A stretch of DNA of 64,000 nucleotides. Source: Butyrivibrio hungatei (lineage in GTDB: Bacteria; Bacillota; Clostridia; Lachnospirales; Lachnospiraceae). The stretch spans positions 38,708 through 102,707 of the forward strand of contig NZ_FMUR01000015.1 in NCBI RefSeq assembly GCF_900101605.1, read 5' to 3'. A model generated the notes under the pieces. It was not told the DNA's origin, searched no databases, and saw nothing but the letters and a program-made list of their open reading frames with translations. This document shows, piece by piece, positions 24,330 through 34,098 of the stretch. A program made the translations under genes and the position numbers. Position 1 is the stretch's first letter, and each line of letters opens with the position of its first letter.

Positions 24330-25739
24330 ATGAGCGATAACAAACAGAAAGTGGTTGAGATAGACCGCAGCGCATATGAATTTAAAGATATAGAGACAGA
24401 AAAAGACTTTTACAGAATGCAGGAAGGTCTTGATGAAGAAACTGTATTAAAGGTTTCTGCGGAAAAGAACGATCCTGAATGGATGAGAGATTTCAGACTC
24501 AAGTGTTTGAAGCTCTACAACGAGATGGAGATGCCCAAGTGGGGCCCAAGTATTGAAGGCCTTGATATGGACAGGATCACATCATATGTAAGACATAAGT
24601 CTGATATGAAGAATAACTGGGAAGATGTCCCCGAGGATATCAAGAACACTTTTGAAAGACTCGGTATTCCTCAGGCAGAGAGAGAGTCTCTTGCAGGTGT
24701 AGGTGCTCAGTATGATTCTGAACTTGTATATCACAATGTAAAAGATGAAGTTGCTGCTCAGGGTGTTATATATACAGATCTTGAGAGCGCTATGAGAACA
24801 GAATACGCAGACATGATCAAGAGCCACTTTATGACTCTTATACCGCCTACGGATCACAAATTTGCCGCACTTCACGGAGCGGTATGGTCAGGTGGATCAT
24901 TCGTATATGTACCTAAGGGAGTTAAGGTAGACATTCCCCTTCAGTCATATTTCAGACTTAATGCGGCAGGAGCGGGACAGTTCGAGCATACACTCATAAT
25001 TGTCGATGAAGGTGCGGACCTTCATTTTATAGAGGGATGTTCGGCGCCCAAGTACAATGTAGCCAATCTCCACGCCGGAGCGGTAGAACTCTTTGTGGCT
25101 AAGAATGCAAGACTTCGTTATTCAACAATAGAGAACTGGTCCAAGAATATGTACAACCTTAATACCAAGAGAGCTCTTATTGAAGAGAACGGAATCATGG
25201 AGTGGGTATCGGGATCGTTTGGATCTCATACGGGATATCTTTATCCCATGACAATCCTTAAGGGTGATCATTCCAAGATGGAATTTACCGGTATCACTTT
25301 TGCCGGAAAAGGTCAGAACCTTGATACAGGAGCAAAGGTAGTACATCAGGGTGTTGGAACGACATCGGTTATCAATTCCAAGTCAATTTCCAAGGACGGC
25401 GGAATAGGAACATACAGAAGCAGCGTTGTAATTCAGAGTTCGGCTAAAAAGGCAAAAGCATCGGTTTCTTGTGACTCACTCATGGTTGACAGTATTTCAA
25501 GAGCGGATACCATTCCCGGAATGGATATCAGAACTGATGATGCTGATGTAGGACACGAGGCTAAGATTGGAAGAATCAGTGATGACGCAATTTTTTATCT
25601 TATGTCCAGAGGAATCAGTGAAGAAGAGGCTAAGGCGATGATCGTAAGCGGATTTGCCAATCCTGTATCTAAGGAACTTCCGCTTGAGTATGCAGTTGAG
25701 ATGAATAACCTTATAAAGCTTGAAATGAGCGGACATTAA
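24330..25739 (+). CDS. sufB: Fe-S cluster assembly scaffold SufB
   Basis: The core subunit of the SufBCD scaffold, on which nascent clusters are built. The 469-aa protein ends in the SufB/SufD beta-helix with characteristic GSHTGYLYPMTILKGDHSK, VVIQSSAKKAKASV and a C-terminal block GHEAKIGRISDDAIFYLMSR. A 12-nt gap follows sufC, with AGAGGA as SD. Confidence 0.96.
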   Translation: MSDNKQKVVEIDRSAYEFKDIETEKDFYRMQEGLDEETVLKVSAEKNDPEWMRDFRLKCLKLYNEMEMPKWGPSIEGLDMDRITSYVRHKSDMKNNWEDVPEDIKNTFERLGIPQAERESLAGVGAQYDSELVYHNVKDEVAAQGVIYTDLESAMRTEYADMIKSHFMTLIPPTDHKFAALHGAVWSGGSFVYVPKGVKVDIPLQSYFRLNAAGAGQFEHTLIIVDEGADLHFIEGCSAPKYNVANLHAGAVELFVAKNARLRYSTIENWSKNMYNLNTKRALIEENGIMEWVSGSFGSHTGYLYPMTILKGDHSKMEFTGITFAGKGQNLDTGAKVVHQGVGTTSVINSKSISKDGGIGTYRSSVVIQSSAKKAKASVSCDSLMVDSISRADTIPGMDIRTDDADVGHEAKIGRISDDAIFYLMSRGISEEEAKAMIVSGFANPVSKELPLEYAVEMNNLIKLEMSGH

Positions 25740-25752
25740 GAAGGGATTTCAC

Positions 25753-26922
25753 ATGAACAAAGATTTGAACATGAAGGTTAATGTGCTGCCTGTTCTGACA
25801 TATGGTTTTCTGAAAGTCAATGACAGCACAGTTTCCGAATCGGATATAAAAATAGACAGCTTTGAAACTCCGGATGCAGTCAAGATGCCGAAGGGTGTAG
25901 ATGTAAGACGCGGAGTTGATTTTACGGAAGCGGGCGAAATATTCATAAGAAATAAAGACAGGATCATGTATACCACAGGTGATTTTGCAGGGCCTAACGC
26001 AGATACATCCGGAAGAAATGACGGACAGGCAATCAGAACGGGCATGGGAATCGATGTGGACGAGCTCATGATCTCTGCAGGCGCAAAGTGTGATGTGTAT
26101 ACGGTTGAGGAAAATGTCAAAGTTTCCGAGCCCGTTATCATAGAGTACAAGATGAAAGACGGCGAGGGATGTATATCATCGCAGGTCATTCATGCCAAGA
26201 AAGATTCTGAGATAAGCGTTATTCTTGTGTATGAGTCAGAGAAAGAGTTCGGCGGATTCCACGGGATCAGCACAAGACTTCTTGCTGAAGAGGGTGCAAA
26301 GATAAATATATATAAGATTCAGATGCTTGGCGATAAGTTCATTCATTTCGATGATATCGGCGGTGCCTGTTTTAAGGGCGGATCGATCGGCGTTACAACG
26401 TTGGAACTTGGAGCAGAGAAGACCTGGGCAGGTTGTCTTGTGAACCTTGTTGAAAAAGATGCTGAGCTTATATCTAACATGGGATATCTCGTTAGATACA
26501 ATAATTTCCTTGATGTGAATTACATCGCAGACCAGAGAGGAAAAAATACAAACTCAGTCATGCACGCAAAAGGAGTTCTGATGGATTCCGCAACAAAGGT
26601 ATTCAGAGGAACAATTGATTTTAAAAACGGAAGCTCGGGATCGGCAGGTGATGAGCAGGAAGATACACTTATGCTGAGCCCTGATGTTATAAACCGCAGC
26701 ATGCCCGTGATACTTTGTCAGGAAGAAGATGTTGACGGAAGACACGGCGCAACAATAGGACAGCTTGGCGAGGACTTGTTGTTCTATATGCAGACAAGAG
26801 GAATCGATGAGGAAAATGCAAAACGCATGATGATCAGGGCAAGACTTGACAGCGTTGCAAGAACGATTCCCGATAAGGAACTGGAACAGAGAGTTATATT
26901 CTACATTCAGAATATTATTTAA
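25753..26922 (+). CDS. sufD: Fe-S cluster assembly protein SufD
   Basis: A paralogue of SufB and third member of the SufBCD complex. The 389-aa protein has the same right-handed beta-helix and the conserved C-terminal segment GRHGATIGQLGEDLLFYMQT, in which the His is the residue usually required on SufD. It is more diverged than SufB, as is usual in Firmicutes. It sits 13 nt after sufB and 16 nt before sufS. Confidence 0.93.
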   Translation: MNKDLNMKVNVLPVLTYGFLKVNDSTVSESDIKIDSFETPDAVKMPKGVDVRRGVDFTEAGEIFIRNKDRIMYTTGDFAGPNADTSGRNDGQAIRTGMGIDVDELMISAGAKCDVYTVEENVKVSEPVIIEYKMKDGEGCISSQVIHAKKDSEISVILVYESEKEFGGFHGISTRLLAEEGAKINIYKIQMLGDKFIHFDDIGGACFKGGSIGVTTLELGAEKTWAGCLVNLVEKDAELISNMGYLVRYNNFLDVNYIADQRGKNTNSVMHAKGVLMDSATKVFRGTIDFKNGSSGSAGDEQEDTLMLSPDVINRSMPVILCQEEDVDGRHGATIGQLGEDLLFYMQTRGIDEENAKRMMIRARLDSVARTIPDKELEQRVIFYIQNII

Positions 26923-26938
26923 CAGGTAGGAAAAGAAA

Positions 26939-28159
26939 ATGGCTAACATCGGAGATTATCGAAAAGACTTCGATATATTAAATTCAGGTGACTATGTATA
27001 TTTTGATAATGCGGCTACTTCCCAGAGACCGAATCAGGTTCTGGATGCAATATCAAATTTTTATCGCACGGCTAATGCCAACCCGCTCAGAGGTTTATAC
27101 GACTGGAGTATAGCGGCAACTGATATGTACGAAGATTCAAGGCGTGTTGTTGCGGATTTTATAGGCGCGGCAACTCCCGAGGAAATTATTTTTACAAGAA
27201 ATACATCCGAATCTCTTAATCTTGTGGCATACAGCTACGGGCTTGATAATGTATCAGAAGGAGATGAAGTTGTTATCTCAGTGATGGAACATCACAGCAA
27301 TATATTGCCCTGGCAGATGGTATGCAGGAAGAAAAATGCAAAACTTGTATATCTTGAGCCTGATGAAGAGGGCGTTATCTCCAAGGAAGAGTATGAGAGC
27401 AAGATAACAGACAGGACAAAGGTTGTGGCTATCGGGCATGTTTCCAATGTCATGGGTGTTACCAATCCTGTAAAAGAAATTGTGGCATATGCAAAGTCTA
27501 AGGGAGCAATCGTAGTAGTAGACGGCGCTCAGTCGACACCTCATATGAAGATCAATGTACAGGATCTTGGTGCGGATTTCTTTGCATTTTCCGGACACAA
27601 GATGCTCGGACCTATGGGAATCGGTGTTCTGTACGGAAGAAAAGAGCTTTTGGAAAATATGTCTCCCTTCCTTACAGGCGGAGAAATGATTGAGTATGTT
27701 ACAAGGACAGATGCTACTTATGCGGAGCTTCCTCATAAGTTTGAGGCAGGTACTGTAAACGCATCCGGAGCGGTTGGACTTGCCGAAGCAATCAGATACC
27801 TTCAAAACGTCGGTTTTGAGGCCATAGAGGCGCAGGAACAGAAACTTACGGCACTTCTTATGGAAGGCATGTCAAAACTTCCGTATATCAAGATATATGG
27901 ATCAAAAGATCCCAAGAAACATTGCGGAATAGTTACATTTACAATCGACGGTGTGCACCCGCATGATATTTCATCGGTGCTTAACGACGATCATGTATGT
28001 ATCAGAGCAGGACATCACTGTGCACAGCCACTTATGCAGTTTATCGGAGAAGGATCTACCGCACGTGCAAGTTTGTACTTCTATAATACAGAAGAAGAGG
28101 TTAAAATATTCTTGGAGAAACTTGCAAAGGTTAGGGAGGTCATGGGATATGGAGCTTAA
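26939..28159 (+). CDS. sufS: Cysteine desulfurase SufS
   Basis: A class V aminotransferase-fold PLP enzyme that takes sulfur from cysteine. The PLP lysine is K221 in FFAFSGHKMLGPMGIG. The sulfur-carrying cysteine is C361 in IRAGHHCAQPLM. The length of 406 aa is normal for group II desulfurases that hand sulfur to SufU. AGGTAGGAAAAG precedes the ATG. The 3' end overlaps sufU by 11 nt. Confidence 0.96.
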   Translation: MANIGDYRKDFDILNSGDYVYFDNAATSQRPNQVLDAISNFYRTANANPLRGLYDWSIAATDMYEDSRRVVADFIGAATPEEIIFTRNTSESLNLVAYSYGLDNVSEGDEVVISVMEHHSNILPWQMVCRKKNAKLVYLEPDEEGVISKEEYESKITDRTKVVAIGHVSNVMGVTNPVKEIVAYAKSKGAIVVVDGAQSTPHMKINVQDLGADFFAFSGHKMLGPMGIGVLYGRKELLENMSPFLTGGEMIEYVTRTDATYAELPHKFEAGTVNASGAVGLAEAIRYLQNVGFEAIEAQEQKLTALLMEGMSKLPYIKIYGSKDPKKHCGIVTFTIDGVHPHDISSVLNDDHVCIRAGHHCAQPLMQFIGEGSTARASLYFYNTEEEVKIFLEKLAKVREVMGYGA

Positions 28160-28604
28160 GCAGTTATATCGCGAGATAGTTAATGAGCATAATCTGCGCC
28201 CTGTACACAAAGGTAAATTAGAAAATCCGGATCTTGTAATGCGTGGAATAAACCCAAGCTGTGGTGATGATATCACATTGCAGCTTAAGGTTGAAAACGG
28301 CGTTATTACAGATGGAAAATATATCGGAAGCGGATGTGCGATCTCACAGGCTTCTGTAGATATGATGGTTGATCAGATAATCGGAAAGAGCAAAGAAGAT
28401 GCCATTAAGCTTGCCGAGACTTTTATGGGCATGATAAAGGGCGATATTACGGACGAGGAGAGCATAGAGTCCCTTGATGAAGCTGCTTCGCTTCAGGACG
28501 TAAGACATATGCCTGCAAGAGTTAAATGTGCCGTTCTGGGATGGCATACCATGCAGGAGATGTTGGAACATCCGGAAAAAGCAGTTGATAAAGTCGAAGA
28601 ATAA
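28149..28604 (+). CDS. sufU: Sulfur-transfer protein SufU
   Basis: A zinc-containing IscU-like protein that accepts sulfur from SufS in Gram-positive bacteria. The zinc and active-site ligands are C38, D40 (NPSCGDD), C63 (GSGCAIS) and C127 (ARVKCAVLGW). The 151-aa length fits SufU. The open frame reaches back into sufS to 27951, but the ATG at 28149 begins the conserved MELKQLYREIV and has GGGAGG about 12 nt before it. It ends the suf operon. Confidence 0.94.
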   Translation: MELKQLYREIVNEHNLRPVHKGKLENPDLVMRGINPSCGDDITLQLKVENGVITDGKYIGSGCAISQASVDMMVDQIIGKSKEDAIKLAETFMGMIKGDITDEESIESLDEAASLQDVRHMPARVKCAVLGWHTMQEMLEHPEKAVDKVEE

Positions 28605-28609
28605 AAAAT

Positions 28610-28666
28610 ATGCCGCAAAGAAAAATCTTTAATCGGATTATTTCTCTGCGGCATTTCTTTTTTTTC
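28610..28666 (+). terminator. suf operon terminator
   Basis: ATGCCGCAAAGAAA pairs with TTTCTCTGCGGCAT (one G-U pair) around a loop of about 16 nt, followed by TTCTTTTTTTT. Confidence 0.88.
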
Positions 28667-28726
28667 AAAAATGCAGAAAAAAAGTACCATCCTCATAGGA
28701 TATACCTACAAAAACAGTACTCGGCG

Positions 28727-28799
28727 TGCGCTGCCAGGGTCTCGAACCCTGGACAACCTGATTAAGAGTCAGGTGCTCTACCAACTGAGCTAGCAGCGC
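28727..28799 (-). tRNA. tRNA-Lys (anticodon CTT)
   Basis: On the minus strand the acceptor GCGCTGC/GCAGCGC, D-arm GCTCAGTTGGTAGAGC, anticodon arm CCTGA-CTCTTAA-TCAGG (anticodon CTT) and T-arm CAGGG-TTCGAGA-CCCTG form a complete cloverleaf of 73 nt with discriminator A. CCA is not encoded. The 205 nt between it and tatD are very A/T-rich and show no further gene. Confidence 0.96.
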
Positions 28800-29005
28800 A
28801 TTCGTTATTTAGCGGCTTTGCCGTATCTCAACGACAAGTGATATGTTACTACGCCTAAAAAAGAATTGCAAGTGTTTTTTTGAAAAAAAATAAAAAAAAT
28901 TCATTTTTTTTTAAATTCGCATATCTGTGAGGATATATTTGTGGTAAATTAGATGTTATGAAAAAATTCAAAAATGCAATTTTGAAAAATGTGGAAGGTG
29001 TGTAA

Positions 29006-29782
29006 ATGATATTTGATACGCATGTTCATTACGATGACAGACAGTATGATGAAGACAGAGAGATACTCATTTCTTCTTTGGCAGAGAAAGGAATCGGAAA
29101 TGTTGTAAATATAGGTGCGGATATGGCATCAAGTGAAAGAGCACTTGAGCTGGCCCATAAGTACGGATTTATATATGCGGCAGTCGGAGTACATCCCAGT
29201 GAAGTGGAAGAGCTTAATGATGAAGCCATGGACCGATTAAAAGCATGGAGTGCGGATGAAAGATGTGTTGCTATAGGAGAGATAGGACTTGATTATCACT
29301 GGCCCGATCCTGCGCCCGAGATTCAGAAGAAGTGGTTTGTCAGACAGCTTGATCTTGCAAGGGAAGTAAAGCTCCCTGTTGTTATCCATTCAAGGGATGC
29401 CGCAAAAGACACGATGGATATAATGCATAGCGAGCATGCGGAAGATATAGGCGGAGTGGTGCACTGTTTTTCATATTCAAAAGAAATTGCAAAAGAATGT
29501 GTGGATATGGGCTTCTATATAGGAGTCGGAGGAGTGGTGACATTTAAGAATGGCAAGAAGCTGAGAGAAGTAGTAGACCGGATACCTATGGAAAAGATAC
29601 TTCTTGAGACGGATTGTCCGTATCTTTCCCCTGAACCGCACAGAGGGGAGCGTAACAGCTCTTTAAACCTGCCTTACGTGGTAAAAGAGATAGCAAACAT
29701 AAAAGGAATCAGCGAAGAAGACGTAATACGTATTACAGAAGAAAATGCAAAGCGTATGTACGGCCTAATGACGGAGGTATAA
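29006..29782 (+). CDS. tatD: TatD-family metal-dependent hydrolase
   Basis: A TIM-barrel amidohydrolase-like phosphoesterase/DNase of 258 aa. Metal-site motifs are FDTHVHYDD (H6, H8), AIGEIGLDYHW, PVVIHSRDA, GVVHCFSYS and LLETDCPYLSPEPHRGERN. TatD proteins have 3'-5' exonuclease activity in several bacteria. The stop codon is directly followed by ksgA (ATG at the next base), a pairing (tatD-ksgA) conserved in Firmicutes. SD is GGAAGG. Confidence 0.94.
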   Translation: MIFDTHVHYDDRQYDEDREILISSLAEKGIGNVVNIGADMASSERALELAHKYGFIYAAVGVHPSEVEELNDEAMDRLKAWSADERCVAIGEIGLDYHWPDPAPEIQKKWFVRQLDLAREVKLPVVIHSRDAAKDTMDIMHSEHAEDIGGVVHCFSYSKEIAKECVDMGFYIGVGGVVTFKNGKKLREVVDRIPMEKILLETDCPYLSPEPHRGERNSSLNLPYVVKEIANIKGISEEDVIRITEENAKRMYGLMTEV

Positions 29783-30643
29783 ATGGCATATCTTGGAAAT
29801 GCAGCACGCACAAAGGAAGTGTTGAGCAAATACAATATGAGCGCCAAGAAAAAGTTTGGACAGAACTTTCTTATAGACAGCGGGGTACTTGACGGTATAG
29901 TTGAGGCTTCCGGAGTCACCAAAGAAGATTGTGTCCTTGAAATAGGACCCGGTATAGGAAGCCTTACCCAGTATCTGGCAGAGGCTGCAAAGAGGGTTGT
30001 ATCCGTTGAGATAGATAAGACACTTATTCCTGTTTTGAACGATACATTGTCTGAATATGACAACGTTACGATAATCAATGAAGATATTCTTAAGGTAGAC
30101 ATAGAGAGCATTGTAAAAGAATACAACGAAGGAAGGGCAATAAAGGTTGTTGCCAATCTTCCATACTATATAACCACTCCGATAATAATGAAGCTCTTTG
30201 AGAGCGGCGCACCTATCGACAGCATTACTGTCATGGTGCAGAAGGAAGTTGCAGACAGAATGGTGATGGGACCCGGAAATAAGGACTATGGTTCACTTTC
30301 TCTGGCTGTGGGATATTATGCCAAAGCGACGGCGGTAATGAATGTTCCGCCCGGAAGCTTTATTCCGCAGCCCAACGTGGGTTCGGCAGTTGTGCATCTT
30401 AAAAGATATGAGAAGCCGGCGGTAGAAGTCGGCAACGAAAAGTATATGTTCGAGATAATAAGAACAGCATTTAATCAGAGGAGGAAGACACTTTCAAATT
30501 CTCTTTCAAACAACCCTTCTCTCAAGGTTACAAGACAGCAGGTTCAAGATGCGTTAACTGAGATAAATATTGACGAAAAAGCAAGGGGAGAAATTCTTTC
30601 GCTTACGCAATTTGCGCGACTTTCAGACATTTTACAAAGATAA
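29783..30643 (+). CDS. ksgA: 16S rRNA dimethyladenosine transferase KsgA
   Basis: Dimethylates the two adjacent adenosines in the 3' hairpin of 16S rRNA with S-adenosylmethionine. Motifs are KKKFGQNFLIDSGVL (N-terminal basic motif), LEIGPGIGSLT (SAM binding) and NLPYYITTP (the NLPY catalytic motif IV). The 286-aa length is typical. Its SD (GGAGG) lies within the last codons of tatD. Confidence 0.95.
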   Translation: MAYLGNAARTKEVLSKYNMSAKKKFGQNFLIDSGVLDGIVEASGVTKEDCVLEIGPGIGSLTQYLAEAAKRVVSVEIDKTLIPVLNDTLSEYDNVTIINEDILKVDIESIVKEYNEGRAIKVVANLPYYITTPIIMKLFESGAPIDSITVMVQKEVADRMVMGPGNKDYGSLSLAVGYYAKATAVMNVPPGSFIPQPNVGSAVVHLKRYEKPAVEVGNEKYMFEIIRTAFNQRRKTLSNSLSNNPSLKVTRQQVQDALTEINIDEKARGEILSLTQFARLSDILQR

Positions 30644-30698
30644 GGTGCTTATGTTAAACTAACACTGGATATAGTTGGGGCACCAAAGAGGTGATATT

Positions 30699-33600
30699 TT
30701 GGATAAAGTTGAATACAAGATTCGAGCCGATGAGATCAAGGCTTTAATTGGGGAAGGCAGATTTGCCGAGGCTGTGAAGATTGCGGACACTATTGACTGG
30801 AAGCGTGTAAAGAGTGTTGCAATGCTTTGCACGATAAGTGATCTATATAAGATAAACAGACGCTTTGAAGAGAGCAGAGATATTCTGCTCATGGCATACG
30901 ACAGACACCCCACGGGCAGAGCGATTGTATACTCCCTATGTGAACTTGCAATAAAAATGGGAGAGTTTGTTCAGGCAGTTGAATATTATAAAGAATTTGT
31001 CAGAATAGCGCCCAGAGATACAGGGCGATATATCTTACAGTATAAACTCTATGAAGCTCAGGAAGTAAGTCTTGAAGAGAGAATCGCTGTTCTCGAAGAA
31101 TTCAAAAAACATGATTATAGAGAAAAATGGGTATATGAGTTGGCTTATCTTTATCATAGGATAGGTCTTACTACTGAGTGCATTGAAACATGCGATGAGA
31201 TGTTTTTGTGGCTCGGAGACGGCAACTATGTCATGAAGGCGCTGGAGCTCAAGGCGCTTCACGAACCCTTATCCCCTGAACAGCAGGACAGATATATCAG
31301 ATATAAGCAGAAACACGGCGGATATATAGACAGATCTATAGCATACAATAAAGAGGATCCTGCGCAGAACAGGATGCCTCAGAATATGCAGCAGTCTCAG
31401 GTATTTGGACAGGACACCAGAGAGATTCCACCTGTCTCAAATGATGTTGAGATCAAAGCTCCGTCCGTTGATGTAAGCGCATACAATACAATGAATCTGC
31501 AGGCAGCGCTTGCGGAGGAATTGAAACCATATATAGGAAACGATCAGCCACAGGCGCCTGTACAGCAGACAAGTTTTGCGCAGCAGGCAGAGGCGACGCA
31601 GTATCAGACAGGCTATGCAGCGCAGCCAGAGGCGGCGCAGTATCAGCAGGGCTATGCACCGCAGCCGGAAGCGGCGCAATACCAGGGATTCGCACAGCCC
31701 GGTTATCCACAGCAGCAACCGGGATTTTCGCAGTATCAGACCGGCTATGAGCAGCAACAGGATGTACCGCAGTATCCCGCAAGTTATGCACAGCAATTAG
31801 ATGCAATGCAGTATCGGCAAAGCTATGCGCAGCAGGCAGAGACGGCACAATACCAGCAGAGTTTTGCGCAGCAGGCAGAGACAGAGCAGTACGGACAGAG
31901 CTTCGCACAGCAGGCAGAGGCAGAGCAGTACGCACAGAGCTTCGCACAGCAAGCGGAGGCAGAGCAATACGGGCAGAGCTTCGCACAGCAGCAGGAGACA
32001 GCGCAATCTCAGGATAACTTTGCAAGTCAGCCTGAGACACCTCAGCAGTCAGGCTTTGCGCAGTATCAGGAGGAGATGGCGCAGCCTAAGCCTGATACTA
32101 TGGGTGTGCAGCAAGTATATGAAAATACAACCTTTGCAGAAGAAATGGCAGAGTCTTTAGAACCGGAAATTTTTGATGATGATGAAAATGACGGCTCTTT
32201 TTCGCGTGTTGGCGGAACTATAGGAGAGCCTACACCCGGCGGTATAGAGGAAGTATTTTTTGATACACATGAGATTCATGTGCCTGAGCAAGAGCCTGTA
32301 TTTAAGCCGGCTCCCGAAGTCAGAAATGAAGTTCCCATGCAGGAACAGAGTTCAGATATAGCAGAAATAGCACAGGAAGAGACTTCAGGATTTTTTGATC
32401 TTGAAGATGTTCCGGATGAACAGCCTTCTTTCAGTGCAACTTATGAGACCAGACCGTTGGAAGAGGAAGTGCCGGGTGCGGTCATTCATCCGAACGGAAG
32501 CTACAGCATGCAGAATGTGAGAACAAATGCGAATGTGAATGAAAATTCAAATTCGGATGCAAATGTGGCTGACGCTGATGAGAACGGTAATGGACTTGAT
32601 AATATACTTTCTCAGGATTATGACGGTCAGATCAAGCTTGCCGTTGAGCCTGACCCTGTGGTAGAAAAGCAGATCACGGGGCAGATCAGTATCTCCGAGT
32701 ATATCCAGAACTGGGAACAGTTCAAGAAGGATCAGCAGGAGAGACAGTTAGAGAGCGTTAAGAAAAAGGTTTCGGATCAGACGGGAGATCTTTTTGCTGA
32801 TTACGATGAGATAGCAAAGGCCGGACTTCAGGAGAAAATTGAGAAGGCAATTTCCGATGCCATTAAGAAGGAAAAGCAGAAGAGAGCATCGGGACGAGGC
32901 GACTGGTCAAGGGATAATGCCGACATTATCGACGAAGCTGTCGATGAAGTTATAAATAATGCAGAACAAGGCGTAGACAGTTCTTTTGAAAAAATAGACG
33001 AAGAAGAACCGGCTAAAGAGCCTGAGAAGAAAAAGGACAGATTTGCACGCGAAGATTTCGGTACTCCACAGAGCAAAGTAAAGCTGGAGAAAGAACCGGA
33101 AGAAGCTGCGCATGAAGACGACTCCGAAAGTCCTCAGAACAGAGGAAGAAACAGAAATTCCGACAGAAGGCCTCAGGGACAAAGACCTGAGAGAGTTGAG
33201 AGGCCGGAGAGAACGGAAAGAGCCGATGTGCAGAGAAACGAGAGTCAGGACGGAACACAGGGTGCAAAGAAGAAACTTAAGAAGCATAACTCCGGAAACA
33301 GAGAATTTGAAGAGAGAATAAGGAAGATGACTCCTGAAGAAAAGGAATTGTTCGGACCTTATATTCATCATAAGAAATCAAGAAGACAGATAATCAAGGC
33401 AATCGATAACATGAGCATGGATGCGTTTAGCGGAAATGTAATTGTTACCGGTGACGAGGGAGCAGGAACAATAAATCTTGCAAAGGGACTTATCCGCGTT
33501 GTGCAGGCATCCAATTCTGTCTTCAACGGAAAAGTTGCCAAGGTAGCCGCAAATACGCTTAATAAAAGGGGACCGGCAGCAATTTTTGATAAGCTGGCAA

Positions 33601-34067
33601 ACGGTGCACTTGTTGTTCAGAGAGCGGCGGATCTTTTGCCTGATACAGCTGCTGAGCTCATAAAGATTCTCAAAGAACAGAAAAAGGGTATAATAATAGT
33701 AATGGAAGACACCAAGGAAGATATGGACAGATTCCTTGACAGTAATCCTGATTACAAAGAGAGTTTCAGCGTAAGAGTTGATATAGAGGCTCTTGATGAT
33801 GAGTCGCTTGTTGCGTATGCTAAGCAGTATGCGCTTGAGAAAGAATATGCTATCGACAATCTCGGTATTCTCGCACTTCATACCAAGATATCCGAAAGCC
33901 AGACATTGTATCACGATGTTACGATTTCAGAGGTAAGGGATATGGTTGATGAGGCTATAGAAAATGCAGAGAGGAGATCGGTGTCTCATTTTGTTGATCT
34001 CATAGCACGCAAGCGATATGATGAAAATGATATGATAATCCTCAGAGAAAAAGATTTTATGCACTAA
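30699..34067 (+). CDS. Large TPR/Q-rich protein with degenerate AAA+ domain
   Basis: About 1122 aa. Residues 1-200 look like TPR-type helices ([20 protein letters not shown], then [20 protein letters not shown]). Residues about 290-435 are a Gln-rich tract of 13-residue units, consensus [13 protein letters not shown]. A long acidic then basic unfolded region follows. The last 230 residues resemble a SpoVK/CbbX-like AAA+ domain: [19 protein letters not shown] occupies the Walker A place but lacks the Lys, and [17 protein letters not shown] follows. The start is probably TTG at 30699 (GAGGTGAT upstream); an earlier TTG at 30675 is less likely. It lies between ksgA and glgB. Function unknown; possibly a scaffold that binds but does not hydrolyse ATP. 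Confidence 0.8.
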   Translation: MDKVEYKIRADEIKALIGEGRFAEAVKIADTIDWKRVKSVAMLCTISDLYKINRRFEESRDILLMAYDRHPTGRAIVYSLCELAIKMGEFVQAVEYYKEFVRIAPRDTGRYILQYKLYEAQEVSLEERIAVLEEFKKHDYREKWVYELAYLYHRIGLTTECIETCDEMFLWLGDGNYVMKALELKALHEPLSPEQQDRYIRYKQKHGGYIDRSIAYNKEDPAQNRMPQNMQQSQVFGQDTREIPPVSNDVEIKAPSVDVSAYNTMNLQAALAEELKPYIGNDQPQAPVQQTSFAQQAEATQYQTGYAAQPEAAQYQQGYAPQPEAAQYQGFAQPGYPQQQPGFSQYQTGYEQQQDVPQYPASYAQQLDAMQYRQSYAQQAETAQYQQSFAQQAETEQYGQSFAQQAEAEQYAQSFAQQAEAEQYGQSFAQQQETAQSQDNFASQPETPQQSGFAQYQEEMAQPKPDTMGVQQVYENTTFAEEMAESLEPEIFDDDENDGSFSRVGGTIGEPTPGGIEEVFFDTHEIHVPEQEPVFKPAPEVRNEVPMQEQSSDIAEIAQEETSGFFDLEDVPDEQPSFSATYETRPLEEEVPGAVIHPNGSYSMQNVRTNANVNENSNSDANVADADENGNGLDNILSQDYDGQIKLAVEPDPVVEKQITGQISISEYIQNWEQFKKDQQERQLESVKKKVSDQTGDLFADYDEIAKAGLQEKIEKAISDAIKKEKQKRASGRGDWSRDNADIIDEAVDEVINNAEQGVDSSFEKIDEEEPAKEPEKKKDRFAREDFGTPQSKVKLEKEPEEAAHEDDSESPQNRGRNRNSDRRPQGQRPERVERPERTERADVQRNESQDGTQGAKKKLKKHNSGNREFEERIRKMTPEEKELFGPYIHHKKSRRQIIKAIDNMSMDAFSGNVIVTGDEGAGTINLAKGLIRVVQASNSVFNGKVAKVAANTLNKRGPAAIFDKLANGALVVQRAADLLPDTAAELIKILKEQKKGIIIVMEDTKEDMDRFLDSNPDYKESFSVRVDIEALDDESLVAYAKQYALEKEYAIDNLGILALHTKISESQTLYHDVTISEVRDMVDEAIENAERRSVSHFVDLIARKRYDENDMIILREKDFMH
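31599..32003 (+). repeat. 39-nt tandem repeats coding Gln-rich units
   Basis: Five regular 39-nt units start at 31809, 31848, 31887, 31926 and 31965, each coding a 13-residue QYxQS(F/Y)AQQxExx. More diverged copies extend upstream from 31599. The repeats lie in the low-complexity part of the 1122-aa protein. They are a site of likely length variation between strains. Confidence 0.85.
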
Positions 34068-34098
34068 AAAAGCTTAAATATACTTACGAGGGGGATAC

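Noticed and set aside
27951..28148. Extension of the sufU frame into sufS.
   Set aside because: It is only an open frame antiphase to sufS; SufU homologues begin at MELKQLY.
31437..33371. Several long antisense open frames opposite the Gln-rich protein.
   Set aside because: They are by-products of repeats and skewed codon use; no SD and no recognisable family.
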